Positions 1 through 8,973 of a stretch of DNA of 64,000 bases are shown piece by piece. Source of the stretch: Thauera sp. (lineage in GTDB: Bacteria; Pseudomonadota; Gammaproteobacteria; Burkholderiales; Rhodocyclaceae). Below the pieces are notes generated by a model. The model did no database searches. It worked only from the letters and a program-made list of their open reading frames with translations, and had not been told where the DNA came from. The stretch spans positions 1-64,000 of the forward strand of contig JAFLDS010000003.1 of NCBI GenBank assembly GCA_017302295.1, in the 5' to 3' direction. The translations under genes were made by a program, and so were the position numbers. How positions within the stretch are numbered: position 1 is the stretch's first letter; the number at the start of each line of letters is the position of its first letter.

Positions 1-1441
1 CGCCGGTCCCGCTGCGCGGCGCGGCGGCGGGCGTCGCTGGGGACGCGGCTGGGGACGCCGCAGCCGGGGTGGACAGGTCGCCGGTCACGAACAGGCCATC
101 GCGCGTCGACACGCCGACGCCGAAGCTGAATTCGACACTGGTCTGCGTGCGCGGCAGCAGCGAACCGATGAAATCGTCGAACGAGGCGCCGTCGAGCGCG
201 AGCCGGCAGTCGTAGAAGGACAGCCGCGCGCCCACCGCGTCGCGCTCGAGCGTGGCGGAGAGCGCGATGCGGCCGATGTCGAGCCCGTTGTCGCCGCCCA
301 GGGACAGGCGGAAGCGCCGCTCCCCCGCCGGCATCGGCCGCGAAGCGATCGACAGCGCAGCGTGCAGTTCGCCCTCGGCGAGCGGCCCGTCGATGCGGAA
401 GGGGTCGTCGCGGCCACCGATGCGCATGCTGAACGGGGCATCGAAGCGCGCTTCGGCCTGCGCCGCCCAGTTGGCGTCTTCCGGATCGACGGCGAAGCGG
501 AACGCGCTGCCGCCCACCGAGACGAACATTCCTGGCCCGCCATGCTCGGCCGGCACCCAGGCGAGCGAGAAGCGCAACGCCCCTTCGACCGAGATGCCGT
601 GCGGCTCGTAATTGCCCGGCGGCACACGCACCTGCACCGACAGCATGCGCCCGGAGACATCGTCGGCGGCGCTCGCCGCGAGCTGCGCCGCGCTCAGCGC
701 GCCGGCCGGTTGGTCCCAGCCATAGAACGCCTTGATCAGCGTGTCTTCCTCGGGGGCGACGTCGAGGCCGATCTCGCGCGCCGAGTGCGTGGTCTTGCGA
801 TTGCGCCACCACGGCAGGGCGAGGAAGGCCAGCAGGCCGGCAATGTGCAGCAGCGTCGCATCCGACCACTCGCGCGCGTCGGCTTCCGTCTCCAGCGCGT
901 GGTCGCAGAGGCGGCCGAGCGGCGCGAGCGCGAAGCGCAGCAGCGCCTTGACCGATTCGTACATGCGCCGCGCCGCGGTGCCGTGCTGGCCGTAGAGCGT
1001 CATCGGCTCGGTGCCGAAGCGGGCGAACTCCATCCACATGTAGAGCTGGAACCAGCGGTCGCGCACGTAGTTGCTGACCATCAGGTCGAGCAGCGACTGC
1101 GCGAACTCCTCGGTGGCCGCTTCGCCGCCGAGTTCGATCGCCTCGCGCACCGCGAGGATGGCTTCGACCAGCTTGCGTACGTCGTTGATGCCGCCGATCC
1201 ACGCTTCGATGTCAGGCCGTGGCGCGTCGATGTAGGCCTTGAGCTTGTCGAGGCTGAGATCGCCCGGCCACGCGGGCGACCGGGTCAGCGTGCCGCCGAG
1301 GTCGTCGACCAGGGCCTTCAGCGCGCGGTCGTGCGGATCGCGCACGAAGGTGTCGACGACCCACTCGCCGAAATCGACCAGGACGCGGCCGGCCTTCTGC
1401 AGCAGCGTCCTGTCGTCCTTTTTCGGGGTGGTGTCGGCCAT
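1..1441 (-). CDS. Large protein of unknown function, N-terminal 480 residues (3' end outside window)
   Basis: An uninterrupted minus-strand frame starts at ATG 1441 (MADTTPKKDD) and runs off the left edge, so only 480 residues are visible. The first ~200 residues look helical and charged. One hydrophobic stretch (LLHIAGLLAFLALPWW, near residue 205) could be a membrane segment. The rest (residues ~240-450) looks like beta-rich repeats, and the visible part ends in an Ala/Pro-rich linker. I do not recognise the family; a DUF6603-like large protein is possible but unproven. The PhoD-like gene ends 8 bp upstream, so the two are co-transcribed. Confidence 0.7.
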   Translation of the reverse strand, partial: MADTTPKKDDRTLLQKAGRVLVDFGEWVVDTFVRDPHDRALKALVDDLGGTLTRSPAWPGDLSLDKLKAYIDAPRPDIEAWIGGINDVRKLVEAILAVREAIELGGEAATEEFAQSLLDLMVSNYVRDRWFQLYMWMEFARFGTEPMTLYGQHGTAARRMYESVKALLRFALAPLGRLCDHALETEADAREWSDATLLHIAGLLAFLALPWWRNRKTTHSAREIGLDVAPEEDTLIKAFYGWDQPAGALSAAQLAASAADDVSGRMLSVQVRVPPGNYEPHGISVEGALRFSLAWVPAEHGGPGMFVSVGGSAFRFAVDPEDANWAAQAEARFDAPFSMRIGGRDDPFRIDGPLAEGELHAALSIASRPMPAGERRFRLSLGGDNGLDIGRIALSATLERDAVGARLSFYDCRLALDGASFDDFIGSLLPRTQTSVEFSFGVGVSTRDGLFVTGDLSTPAAASPAASPATPAAAPRSGTG

Positions 1442-1449
1442 GGCGGAAC

Positions 1450-4377
1450 TCAGAACGCGGGTGCCCGCATCGGCGCCGACTCGGGCCGGACTTCGTCGGC
1501 GCGGCCGTCGAGCGAGGCGCGCTGAACCATGTACGCCAGCGGCTTCGGCGCAGCATCGGCCGGCGCATCCGGATCGCGCAGTGCGGTGTAGACCTCATGC
1601 ACCGCGACCAGGTCAGGGGCTCGTTCGAAGCGAACCAGCGCGAAATTGGCGCGGAACAGGATCTGGCGCGCATGCCGCAGGCGATCGAACTGGTCCTGAT
1701 GGCGCGCGGCAATGGTGGCGTAGGCCGCCATCTCGCGATCCGGTTCGGCGTGGTCGACGAGGATCTGCTGGATGCGCTGCTCGTCCGGGTCGAGCGCGCG
1801 CGGACGGCCCGGCGGCGGCCGCTCGGCGTCGGGCCGCAGATCGAGCGTGGGCATGGAGCGCCACGACCAGTCCGGCAGCCGGCCCGCGTCCACCGTAGTG
1901 CCGTCCGGCCAGCCGAAGGTCGGCATCAGCATGGGCGACTGATGCAGCTTGCGGCGCAGCACCGGCGGCACGTCGGCCAGGCCGTTGCCGCCGGTAAAGA
2001 CGAAGGCCTGCCCGTCGGCCGCGTTCCATCCCATGCGCTCGGCGCCGATGTCGGAGCGCACCATGCGCTGCGCGAACGACAGCACCCGATCGACCGCGCC
2101 GATGTACCACGGCATCACGTTCTTGAAACCGCTGCCGGTGAACTGCACGATGCGCGCGGGCACCGCATCGCCCTTGGTCCAGTAGCTCATCGCGGTGGCC
2201 GCGCTGTAATGCACGTCGCCCGACAGCAGCAGCACGCGCCGGTGCGCCGCCAGCCGCGCGAGCAGCGCTTCGAGCGTCAGCGGATCGAAGGCCCAGGCCT
2301 CGATCGCGTCGGGATTGGTGCCGACCATGCGGCGCGTGCCGATCTGGTTGTCCAGCAGCAGCCTGGCGCGCGCGTCGGCGCTCATGGCCTGCCATTCCTC
2401 CTCGGTGAAACCGAGCACCTTGCGCAGGCGCTCGAGCGTGGCCGGATCGGGATCGTTGAGCGCCGAATAGCTCTTGGCGTCGAAGATGCGGTAGGCGGTG
2501 GGCGCGATGAGATCGTCGAGCAGGCCCGGACCGATGACCTGCAAGGGCGCGGCGACCACCAGCAGTTCGGAGCCGGGCGGCAGCGTCGCCGGAATCTGCT
2601 CGGCCAGCGCCGCGACGGCGACGTTGCCGGGCGGCCCCTCGCGCGACACGAAGCTGCGCCGCGTGCGATTGTCGATGGCCACCAGCAGGTGGCGCGGGCC
2701 CGCCACGGCGAAATGCCATTTGATCGGCGGATTCACCGCCTCGTAGCGGCCATCGACCGTCGGCTGCGGACGCAGGTCGAGACCAAAGAAATGGTCGAGC
2801 GCGCCGGCGACCGCAGGCAGCGGGCGCTGCAGCGGCTTGGGCGGATCGGCGAGCGCGTCGGCGCGTTCCTGCTCGGTGCGCGGCGGGAACATCGCCGCGA
2901 CCGTTTCCAGCATCCGCTTCGGGTCGCCCGCCGGCCCGGTGTCCTTGCGCTCGTTCAGGTAGCGCAGCGGATCGTTGCCCCAGTCCTGGAACACCGCGTA
3001 GGAAGCCAGCGCGTTGCGCAGGATGGTGCGCCCGAGCGAGGTGTTGTTGACGCGATCGACCCAGATCGGATTCAGGTTCCAGTCGTCGGTGGCGTCGTGG
3101 TCGTCGAAGATCATGTAGGTCGGCACGTTGGCGAGCGTGCGGCGGACCCGGGGCAGCGCGGCGAAGAACTCCGCGAGTTGCGCTCGCTTCACGCCATGGC
3201 GCTGTTCGAGCTTCGCGCGGCGCTGCGCGAGCAGGCAGTCGGCCAGCGCCTGCCCGTCCGTGCCCCTGCAGGCCGGATAGTCTTCCTTGCCCTCGGTCTT
3301 GCCGACGTCGCGCGCCGCCAGGTGGGCCCAGTCGAGCGACGGCTCGATCAAGGGCGCGGCGGCGCGCAGGCTCCTGACGGTCGGCGCCAGCACCTGCTCC
3401 GCGCCCGGCCAGTCCTCGAGGCGCGGCCACGCGGCGTTGCACCACACCATCAGGTACATCGCGGCGAACTCACCGAACGACAGCAGGTGGCTTTCGCCAT
3501 CCACCGTCGTCATCTGCGCTTCGCGCAGGATCAGCGTCTGGCGCCGCCCGGCGGGGAACTCGATCAACCCGGCCGGCAGCGGCGTCGGGCCGCCAGGCGC
3601 CCAGCGGTCGGGATGATTGATCGGATCTTCCTCATCGACGCCGAGCCGCCGGCGATCCACCGGTACGCGCTCGAGCGGTATCGGCGTCGCATCGGCAGGA
3701 TCCGGCTGGTCCGGCAGGTTGCCGATCAGTTCGTTGCCGAGCTGGTTGATCATCTGCAGGTGCGCCGCCCACACGTCGTCGGCATAGATCTGGTCGCCGC
3801 CGAGCACGAGCTGATGCGGGCGCTCGAGCGCGTCCTCGTACAGGCTGCCGTCGGCGATGAGGTCGTCGATCATCGCCATCGCATCGGGGTGTTCGTTCGC
3901 CGGCCGCCGGCACGAGCCGTACACGATGCGCAGATCGGCCAGCGTCGGCGGCGGCAGGCTGAAGCTGGGCAGGAAGTCGTCGACGTAACCGAGCGCGAGA
4001 TGCGGCCGCGCCCACTCGGCCGCGCCGCCATTGGCCGTCGCCACGCTCTTCAACAGGCCGAGCGAGGCCAGCGTGTGCGTCGCCGACGCTTCGGCGATGG
4101 CGAGGTCGTAGCTGTAGATGACGCCGGGCCTGAGCAGCTTGGGCGATGCGGCGGGGATGCGCAGCAGGCCGACGGCGACGTGCAGGCGCTCGCCAAAGCG
4201 CAGCGTCGGCGTCGGCGGATCGCTGCGCAGCAGATGGTCGGCGGCGCCCGACTTGGTGCGACCTTCCCACAGCGTGAGTGTCATGCTGGCCGGACGGCTC
4301 AACGCGATCCACACCGACACCAGGTTCGGTTCGACGCGGCGCAGGATCGGGCCCGCGAGGACGAGCGGCAGGGACAA
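1450..4377 (-). CDS. PhoD-like metallophosphatase family protein
   Basis: This 975-residue protein carries the metal-binding motifs of the PhoD/alkaline phosphatase D superfamily: YGSCRRP (153-159), GGDQIYADD (193-201), FDDHDATDDWN about midway, and LLLSGDVHYSAA in the C-terminal third. Known members hydrolyse phosphodiesters or phosphomonoesters at a dinuclear metal centre. It is about twice the length of Bacillus PhoD, with a long N-terminal beta-type region (1-150) and a C-terminal extension. No Tat or Sec signal peptide is evident, so a cytoplasmic role or delivery with the co-transcribed downstream protein is possible. The gene following it starts 8 bp after its stop. The substrate is unknown. 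Confidence 0.85.
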   Translation of the reverse strand: MSLPLVLAGPILRRVEPNLVSVWIALSRPASMTLTLWEGRTKSGAADHLLRSDPPTPTLRFGERLHVAVGLLRIPAASPKLLRPGVIYSYDLAIAEASATHTLASLGLLKSVATANGGAAEWARPHLALGYVDDFLPSFSLPPPTLADLRIVYGSCRRPANEHPDAMAMIDDLIADGSLYEDALERPHQLVLGGDQIYADDVWAAHLQMINQLGNELIGNLPDQPDPADATPIPLERVPVDRRRLGVDEEDPINHPDRWAPGGPTPLPAGLIEFPAGRRQTLILREAQMTTVDGESHLLSFGEFAAMYLMVWCNAAWPRLEDWPGAEQVLAPTVRSLRAAAPLIEPSLDWAHLAARDVGKTEGKEDYPACRGTDGQALADCLLAQRRAKLEQRHGVKRAQLAEFFAALPRVRRTLANVPTYMIFDDHDATDDWNLNPIWVDRVNNTSLGRTILRNALASYAVFQDWGNDPLRYLNERKDTGPAGDPKRMLETVAAMFPPRTEQERADALADPPKPLQRPLPAVAGALDHFFGLDLRPQPTVDGRYEAVNPPIKWHFAVAGPRHLLVAIDNRTRRSFVSREGPPGNVAVAALAEQIPATLPPGSELLVVAAPLQVIGPGLLDDLIAPTAYRIFDAKSYSALNDPDPATLERLRKVLGFTEEEWQAMSADARARLLLDNQIGTRRMVGTNPDAIEAWAFDPLTLEALLARLAAHRRVLLLSGDVHYSAATAMSYWTKGDAVPARIVQFTGSGFKNVMPWYIGAVDRVLSFAQRMVRSDIGAERMGWNAADGQAFVFTGGNGLADVPPVLRRKLHQSPMLMPTFGWPDGTTVDAGRLPDWSWRSMPTLDLRPDAERPPPGRPRALDPDEQRIQQILVDHAEPDREMAAYATIAARHQDQFDRLRHARQILFRANFALVRFERAPDLVAVHEVYTALRDPDAPADAAPKPLAYMVQRASLDGRADEVRPESAPMRAPAF

Positions 4378-4678
4378 TGCGGCCTCCTCTGCGCAGCAGC
4401 TCGTCAGGTTTCGAGCTGTCGGCTAACGCGTCCCCATGGCCCGGCCATGGGGGATAATGCTGGACGCGATTGTCCGCACGCATGCGACGACCCGGCACGG
4501 CATCCTGCCGGCAGGCTGCCTGCGCCGCGGCCGGGAAGCCCGGGCGCAATCCTTCGGTCCATGGAGCCGGTATAGCACGCCGTCCTGAGCCTGCAAGAAA
4601 ATGCGCCCTTCCCGCACCAGCCCGTCTTCTCGACGGGCCGGACATTCGCCGACGACCGCTTTTCCGAGGACGAACAAG
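4378..4678. other. Divergent intergenic region between PhoD-like gene and hypC
   Basis: These 301 bp separate the minus-strand phosphatase from plus-strand hypC. At 4432-4452 there is a short perfect hairpin, CCCCATGG-CCCGG-CCATGGGG, followed by GATAAT (4453-4458), which could be a -10 element toward hypC. No other gene is supported here. Confidence 0.4.
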
Positions 4679-4927
4679 ATGTGCCTGGCCCTGCCCGCCC
4701 TGGTGGTGGAACTCTGCGACAACGACGAAGCGCTCGTCGATCTCGACGGCGTGCGCAAGCGCATCTCGCTGGCGATGGTCGAGGACGTCGCGGTGGGCGA
4801 CTACGTGATCGTGCATGTCGGCTTCGCGCTGCAAAAGCTCGACATCGACGAAGCCGAAGCCACGCTGGCGCTGTTCCGCGAGATCGCCGCGCAGCAGGCG
4901 GGCGACGCCGCGGCGCAGCCTTCGTGA
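4679..4927 (+). CDS. hypC: HypC/HupF hydrogenase assembly chaperone
   Basis: This 82-residue protein begins MCLALPALVV, the diagnostic HypC N-terminus whose Cys2 carries the Fe(CN)2CO intermediate and contacts HypD and the large-subunit precursor. The start at ATG 4679 is fixed by that conserved Cys2 and by GAGGA at 4666-4670; an earlier in-frame ATG at 4601 would add 26 unrelated residues. Length matches the family (80-90 residues). It heads a hypC-hypD-hypE run, and hypD begins 24 bp after its stop. HypC acts in the cytoplasm in building the NiFe-hydrogenase active site. No hydrogenase structural gene is in the window. Confidence 0.93.
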   Translation: MCLALPALVVELCDNDEALVDLDGVRKRISLAMVEDVAVGDYVIVHVGFALQKLDIDEAEATLALFREIAAQQAGDAAAQPS

Positions 4928-4951
4928 AGCATCGGCAATGACGCATTCAGA

Positions 4952-6088
4952 ATGAAATACATCGACGACTTCCGCGACGGCGAACTCGCATGCGCGCTCG
5001 GCGCCGCGATCCATGCCGAAGTGCGGCCGGAGCGCGAATACCGCCTGATGGAATTCTGCGGCGGCCACACGCATGCGATCTCGCGCTACGGCATCGCCGA
5101 CCTGCTGCCGCCGCAGCTGCGGCTGATCCACGGCCCCGGCTGCCCGGTGTGCGTGCTGCCGATCGGCCGCATCGACCAGGCGATCCGGCTCGCGCTGGAA
5201 CACCGTGCCATCCTGTGCAGCTATGGCGACACGCTGCGCGTGCCTGCCTCCGACAAGCTGTCGCTGCTGCGCGCCAAGGGCCGCGGCGCCGACGTGCGCA
5301 TGGTGTATTCGCCGCTCGACGCGCTGCAGGTCGCGCGCGCCAACCCGGGGCGCGAAGTGGTGTTCCTCGCCATCGGCTTCGAGACCACCACGCCGCCGAC
5401 CGCGGTGGCGGTGAAGCAGGCGCAGGCCGAGGGGCTGCGGAATTTCTCGCTGCTGTGCAACCACGTGCTGACGCCGGCGGCGATGCACGCCATCCTCGCC
5501 GCGCCCGGTGGCGTGCAGCTCGACGGCTTCGTCGGCCCGGCGCACGTGTCCACCGTGATCGGCAGCGCGCCTTACGAACCCTTCGCGCGCGATTACCGCA
5601 AGCCGGTGGTGATCGCCGGCTTCGAGCCGCTGGACGTGATGCGCGCCATCCAGATGCTGATCCGCCAGATCAACGACGGCCGCGCCGAAGTCGAGAACGA
5701 ATTCACCCGCGCGGTGACGCCAGAAGGCAACCTCAAGGCGCAGGCGCTGGTGGCCGAGGTGTTCGAGCTGCGCAACGATTTCGAATGGCGCGGCCTCGGC
5801 ACCGTGCCGGCAAGCGCGCTGAAGCTGCGCGCGGAATTCACCGCGTTCGATGCCGAGGCGCGCTTCGGCGTGCCCTACGCCGCGGTGCCCGACCACAAGG
5901 CCTGCGAATGCGCCGCCATCCTGCGCGGCGAGAAGCGCCCCGAGGAGTGCCGCATCTTCGGCACCGCCTGCACGCCCGACAACCCGGTCGGCTCGTGCAT
6001 GGTGTCGTCCGAAGGCGCCTGCGCGGCGCACTACACCTACGGCCGCTTCCGCGAGGCGGCGCCTGTCACCACCACGACCTCCGCATGA
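4952..6088 (+). CDS. hypD: Hydrogenase maturation Fe-S protein HypD
   Basis: The 378-residue protein contains the HypD signatures: FCGGHTH (35-41), GPGCPVC (61-67), a GFETTTP loop near residue 148, and a C-terminal cysteine set (KACECAAI, EECRIFGTAC, GSCMVSSEGAC) that ligates the 4Fe-4S cluster. HypD with HypC is the scaffold on which iron receives cyanide and CO before transfer to the hydrogenase large subunit. Its stop overlaps the hypE start by four bases (ATGA at 6085-6088), indicating translational coupling. Length is normal for the family. Confidence 0.96.
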   Translation: MKYIDDFRDGELACALGAAIHAEVRPEREYRLMEFCGGHTHAISRYGIADLLPPQLRLIHGPGCPVCVLPIGRIDQAIRLALEHRAILCSYGDTLRVPASDKLSLLRAKGRGADVRMVYSPLDALQVARANPGREVVFLAIGFETTTPPTAVAVKQAQAEGLRNFSLLCNHVLTPAAMHAILAAPGGVQLDGFVGPAHVSTVIGSAPYEPFARDYRKPVVIAGFEPLDVMRAIQMLIRQINDGRAEVENEFTRAVTPEGNLKAQALVAEVFELRNDFEWRGLGTVPASALKLRAEFTAFDAEARFGVPYAAVPDHKACECAAILRGEKRPEECRIFGTACTPDNPVGSCMVSSEGACAAHYTYGRFREAAPVTTTTSA

Positions 6089-7125
6089 AATCCGCTCATT
6101 CCCGCCCGCTGGACCTGATGAACGGCCACGTCGACCTGTCGCACGGCGCCGGCGGCCGCGCCATGGCGCAACTGATCGAAGACCTGTTCGCGCGCGAACT
6201 CGGCAACGAATTCCTCGCCCAGGGCGACGACGGCGCGCGCCTCCCGGCCTGCGCCGGCGCACTGGTGATGGCCACCGACGCGCATGTGGTGTCGCCGCTG
6301 TTCTTCCCTGGTGGCGACATCGGCTGTCTGTCGGTGCATGGCACGATCAACGACGTCGCGGTGATGGGCGCGCGGCCGCTCTACCTGGCAGCGAGCTTCG
6401 TGCTGGAGGAAGGCCTGCCTCTGGCCGACCTGGCGCGCATCGTGTCGTCCATGGCCGCGGCGGCGCGCGAGGCCGGCGTGCCGGTGGTGACCGGCGACAC
6501 CAAGGTGGTCGAGCGCGGCAAGGCCGACGGCGTGTTCATCACCACCACCGGCGTGGGCGTGTGCCTCGACGGTGTCGACGTCTCGGGCGCCAACGCGCGC
6601 CCGGGCGACGCGGTGCTGATCTCCGGCCCGCTCGGCGACCACGGCATGGCGATCATGTCGGTGCGCGAGAACCTCGCCTTCGATGCGCCCATCGTGTCCG
6701 ACACCGCCGCGCTGCACGGCATCGTCGCCGCCCTGCTCGCCGCCGTGCCCGACACGCGCGTGCTGCGCGACCCCACCCGCGGCGGCCTCGCCGCCACGCT
6801 GAACGAGATCGCCCACCAGTCCGGCGTCGGCATCGTGCTCGACGAAGCGGCCATTCCGGTGCGCCCGGCAGTGGCCGCTGCCTGCGAGCTGCTCGGCCTC
6901 GACCCGCTCGACATCGCCAACGAAGGCCGGCTGATCGTGGTCTGCCCGGCATCGAGCGCCGACCGCGCGCTGGCCGCGCTGCGCGCCCATCCGCTCGGCA
7001 GGGACGCCGCGCGCATCGGCGACGTCATCGCCGACGACCGCCACTTCGTGCAGATGAAGACCCGCTTCGGCGGCCGGCGCATGGTCGACTGGCTGGCAGG
7101 CGACGCGTTGCCGCGGATCTGTTGA
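6085..7125 (+). CDS. hypE: Hydrogenase expression/formation protein HypE
   Basis: This 346-residue PurM/AIR-synthase-fold protein has LSHGAGG near its N-terminus (18-24), TINDVAVMGA, a VVTGDTKVVE loop, DPTRGGLAATLNEIA, and the terminal PRIC. The C-terminal cysteine is where HypE receives a carbamoyl group from HypF and dehydrates it to thiocyanate, supplying the cyanide ligands. The start at ATG 6085 overlaps the hypD stop; the frame is open much further upstream, but that part is antisense-like read-through over hypD. Neither hypF nor hypA/hypB is present here, so they must lie elsewhere if the pathway works. Confidence 0.95.
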   Translation: MKSAHSRPLDLMNGHVDLSHGAGGRAMAQLIEDLFARELGNEFLAQGDDGARLPACAGALVMATDAHVVSPLFFPGGDIGCLSVHGTINDVAVMGARPLYLAASFVLEEGLPLADLARIVSSMAAAAREAGVPVVTGDTKVVERGKADGVFITTTGVGVCLDGVDVSGANARPGDAVLISGPLGDHGMAIMSVRENLAFDAPIVSDTAALHGIVAALLAAVPDTRVLRDPTRGGLAATLNEIAHQSGVGIVLDEAAIPVRPAVAAACELLGLDPLDIANEGRLIVVCPASSADRALAALRAHPLGRDAARIGDVIADDRHFVQMKTRFGGRRMVDWLAGDALPRIC

Positions 7126-7168
7126 TGACCTCCATCGCGACGCACGAAAACCGGCTTATGGAGCCGCA

Positions 7169-8512
7169 TTGACGCCCGAACTCCCCATCCTGTCCCCGCG
7201 CCGCCGCACGCTGGCTGCCGCGCTGCTGTTTGCGATGACCGTGCTCGCCGCGCTGGCGGGCACTGGGCATGGGCCGCCGGTGTGGACCGCCGGCGTGGCG
7301 GCCTGGGGCGCGGGCGCGCTGCTGTGGCCACAGCTCGCGCGGGCGCAGAAGCGGCAAGCGCTGCTGCTGGCCGGCGCCGGGCTGGTAGCGTTCGGCTTCG
7401 CGCTGGCGCGTGGCGGGCAGCCGAACCTGATGGGGCTGCTGACGCAGAACACGGCGCTGCTGGGCATGCTGGCGGCGGTGAGCTTCCTGCGCCTGCTGCG
7501 CACGCCCGACGCCGGCCGCGACAGCCTGCCCAAAGGGCGCGGCGCGCTGTGGCGTACGCTGGGCGCGGTGCATGTGCTGGGCGCGGTGATCAACCTGTCG
7601 GCCGTCTTCATCATGGCCGACCGCATCGGCCCCGATGGCAAACCGCGTCAGGACCAGGCGGCGGCGCTGGTGCGCGCCTTCCTTGCCGCAGCGCTGTGGT
7701 CGCCCTTCTTCGCCGCCACCGCGGTGGCGCTGACTTATGCGCCCGGCGCCAGCCCGCTCGGCCTGGCCGCCTCCGGCATGGCGCTGGCGGCTGTACTGCT
7801 GTGGCTGGCGGGACGCGACATCGAGCGCACCAGCGGCAACCGGGCGGCAGACTTCGTCGGCTATCCGATGCACGCCTCGGCGCTGAAGGTGCCTGCGGTG
7901 CTGGCGGCGCTGGTGGCGGCCGGCCACTGGCTGGCGCCCAATTGGGCGGCGCTGGCAGTCATCAGTCTGGCCTCGCTCGCAGTCGTGTGTATCGTCGTCG
8001 TGGCACAACAGGGACCGCAGGCGGGCGCGCATGCGCTGTATGGCCATGTGCGCGACCGCCTGCCGGGGATGTCGGGCGAGCTGGTGCTGTTCCTGTCGGC
8101 AGCGGTGTTCGCCAGCGGGTTGCGTTCGCTGATGGACAGCGGCGGACTGTGGCTGCCGTTTTCCGGCTTCGGCGTGACCGAGGCGGCGCTGGTGCTGGCG
8201 GTGATGATCCTGCTCGCCGCGCTGGGCATCCATGCGGTGATCACCATCGCCATGGCTTCGGCCTGGCTCGCCCCGCTGCAGCCGGAGCCGACCCTGCTGG
8301 CCCTCGTCTTCGTGCAGTCGTGGGCGATCGGCCTGGCCGCCGGGCCGATGTCGGGCATCCATCTCGCGCTGCAGGGCCGCTACGGCCTGTCGCCCGGGCA
8401 GCTCGCGCGGGGCAACGTGCGCTACTGCCTGCAGGGCTATGTGGTCGCGGTGGGGTGGCTGGCGGTGGTCGGCAGCGTGCTGGGCGTGAAACTGCTGCCG
8501 ACCTGGGGCTAA
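7169..8512 (+). CDS. Polytopic inner-membrane protein of unknown function
   Basis: This 447-residue protein is almost wholly hydrophobic, with roughly eleven to twelve predicted membrane helices starting at residue ~13. It resembles an ion- or solute-transporter fold, but I see no family-specific motif. The start is a TTG at 7169 with GGAG at 7160-7163, five bases upstream. It follows hypE by 43 bp on the same strand, so it may be transcribed with hypCDE. That would suggest a link to hydrogenase or metal supply, but this is position alone. No signal peptide or soluble domain is visible. Confidence 0.7.
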   Translation: MTPELPILSPRRRTLAAALLFAMTVLAALAGTGHGPPVWTAGVAAWGAGALLWPQLARAQKRQALLLAGAGLVAFGFALARGGQPNLMGLLTQNTALLGMLAAVSFLRLLRTPDAGRDSLPKGRGALWRTLGAVHVLGAVINLSAVFIMADRIGPDGKPRQDQAAALVRAFLAAALWSPFFAATAVALTYAPGASPLGLAASGMALAAVLLWLAGRDIERTSGNRAADFVGYPMHASALKVPAVLAALVAAGHWLAPNWAALAVISLASLAVVCIVVVAQQGPQAGAHALYGHVRDRLPGMSGELVLFLSAAVFASGLRSLMDSGGLWLPFSGFGVTEAALVLAVMILLAALGIHAVITIAMASAWLAPLQPEPTLLALVFVQSWAIGLAAGPMSGIHLALQGRYGLSPGQLARGNVRYCLQGYVVAVGWLAVVGSVLGVKLLPTWG

Positions 8513-8526
8513 GGCTCCGGAGTGGC

Positions 8527-8886
8527 TCAGCCGCGCGACTGCAGGAGTTCGCTCAGCACCACCGCATTGTTGCGCGCCTCGTCGTGCGCGGCGTACAGCA
8601 GCGTCGCCACCGGATGCGCCCGGATCTGTTCGCCCAGCGTCCGCAGCGCTGCGGCGGCTTCGCCCCGCTGCAGCTCAGCGCGATAGCGCGCCTGGAACTC
8701 GTCCCAACGCGCCGGATCGTGGCCGAACCACTTGCGCAGTTCGTTCGACGGCGCGACCTCGCGCAGCCACAGATCGACCGCCGCCTTGTCCTTCGCCAGC
8801 CCGCGCGGCCACAGCCGGTCGACCAGCACGCGAAAACCGTCGCCCTCGTCAGGGGCTTCAAAGACACGCTTGATCTTCAGGCCCAT
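8527..8886 (-). CDS. DUF488 family protein (YeaO-like)
   Basis: This 119-residue protein has the DUF488 hallmarks: KIKRVFEAP at the start, the RVLVDRLWPRGL segment, LWLREVAPSNELRKWFGHDP, and ATLLYAAHDEARNNAVVL near the end. These small single-domain proteins are widespread in bacteria and have no agreed biochemical function. It stands alone on the minus strand between the convergent membrane protein gene and the MFS transporter gene, 87 bp downstream of the latter, and could be its second cistron. Length is typical of the family. Confidence 0.88.
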   Translation of the reverse strand: MGLKIKRVFEAPDEGDGFRVLVDRLWPRGLAKDKAAVDLWLREVAPSNELRKWFGHDPARWDEFQARYRAELQRGEAAAALRTLGEQIRAHPVATLLYAAHDEARNNAVVLSELLQSRG

Positions 8887-8973
8887 GCCGCCCTCCTGCG
8901 CCCAGTCCAGCCGGGGGTCACCCGGACATCTTCAACGATAGACCCCGATCGCAGCATCGGCCATGCAGCCCCC

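Noticed and set aside
1597-4575. A plus-strand open frame of about 990 codons
   Set aside because: It is antisense to the PhoD-like gene, which has clear family motifs; the antisense product is low-complexity Arg/Gln/Ala sequence.
6085-8512. hypE fused to the upstream open frame, giving a 711-residue protein
   Set aside because: The frame upstream of 6085 overlaps hypD out of frame and is Arg-rich; hypE starts at the ATGA overlap and then has normal length.
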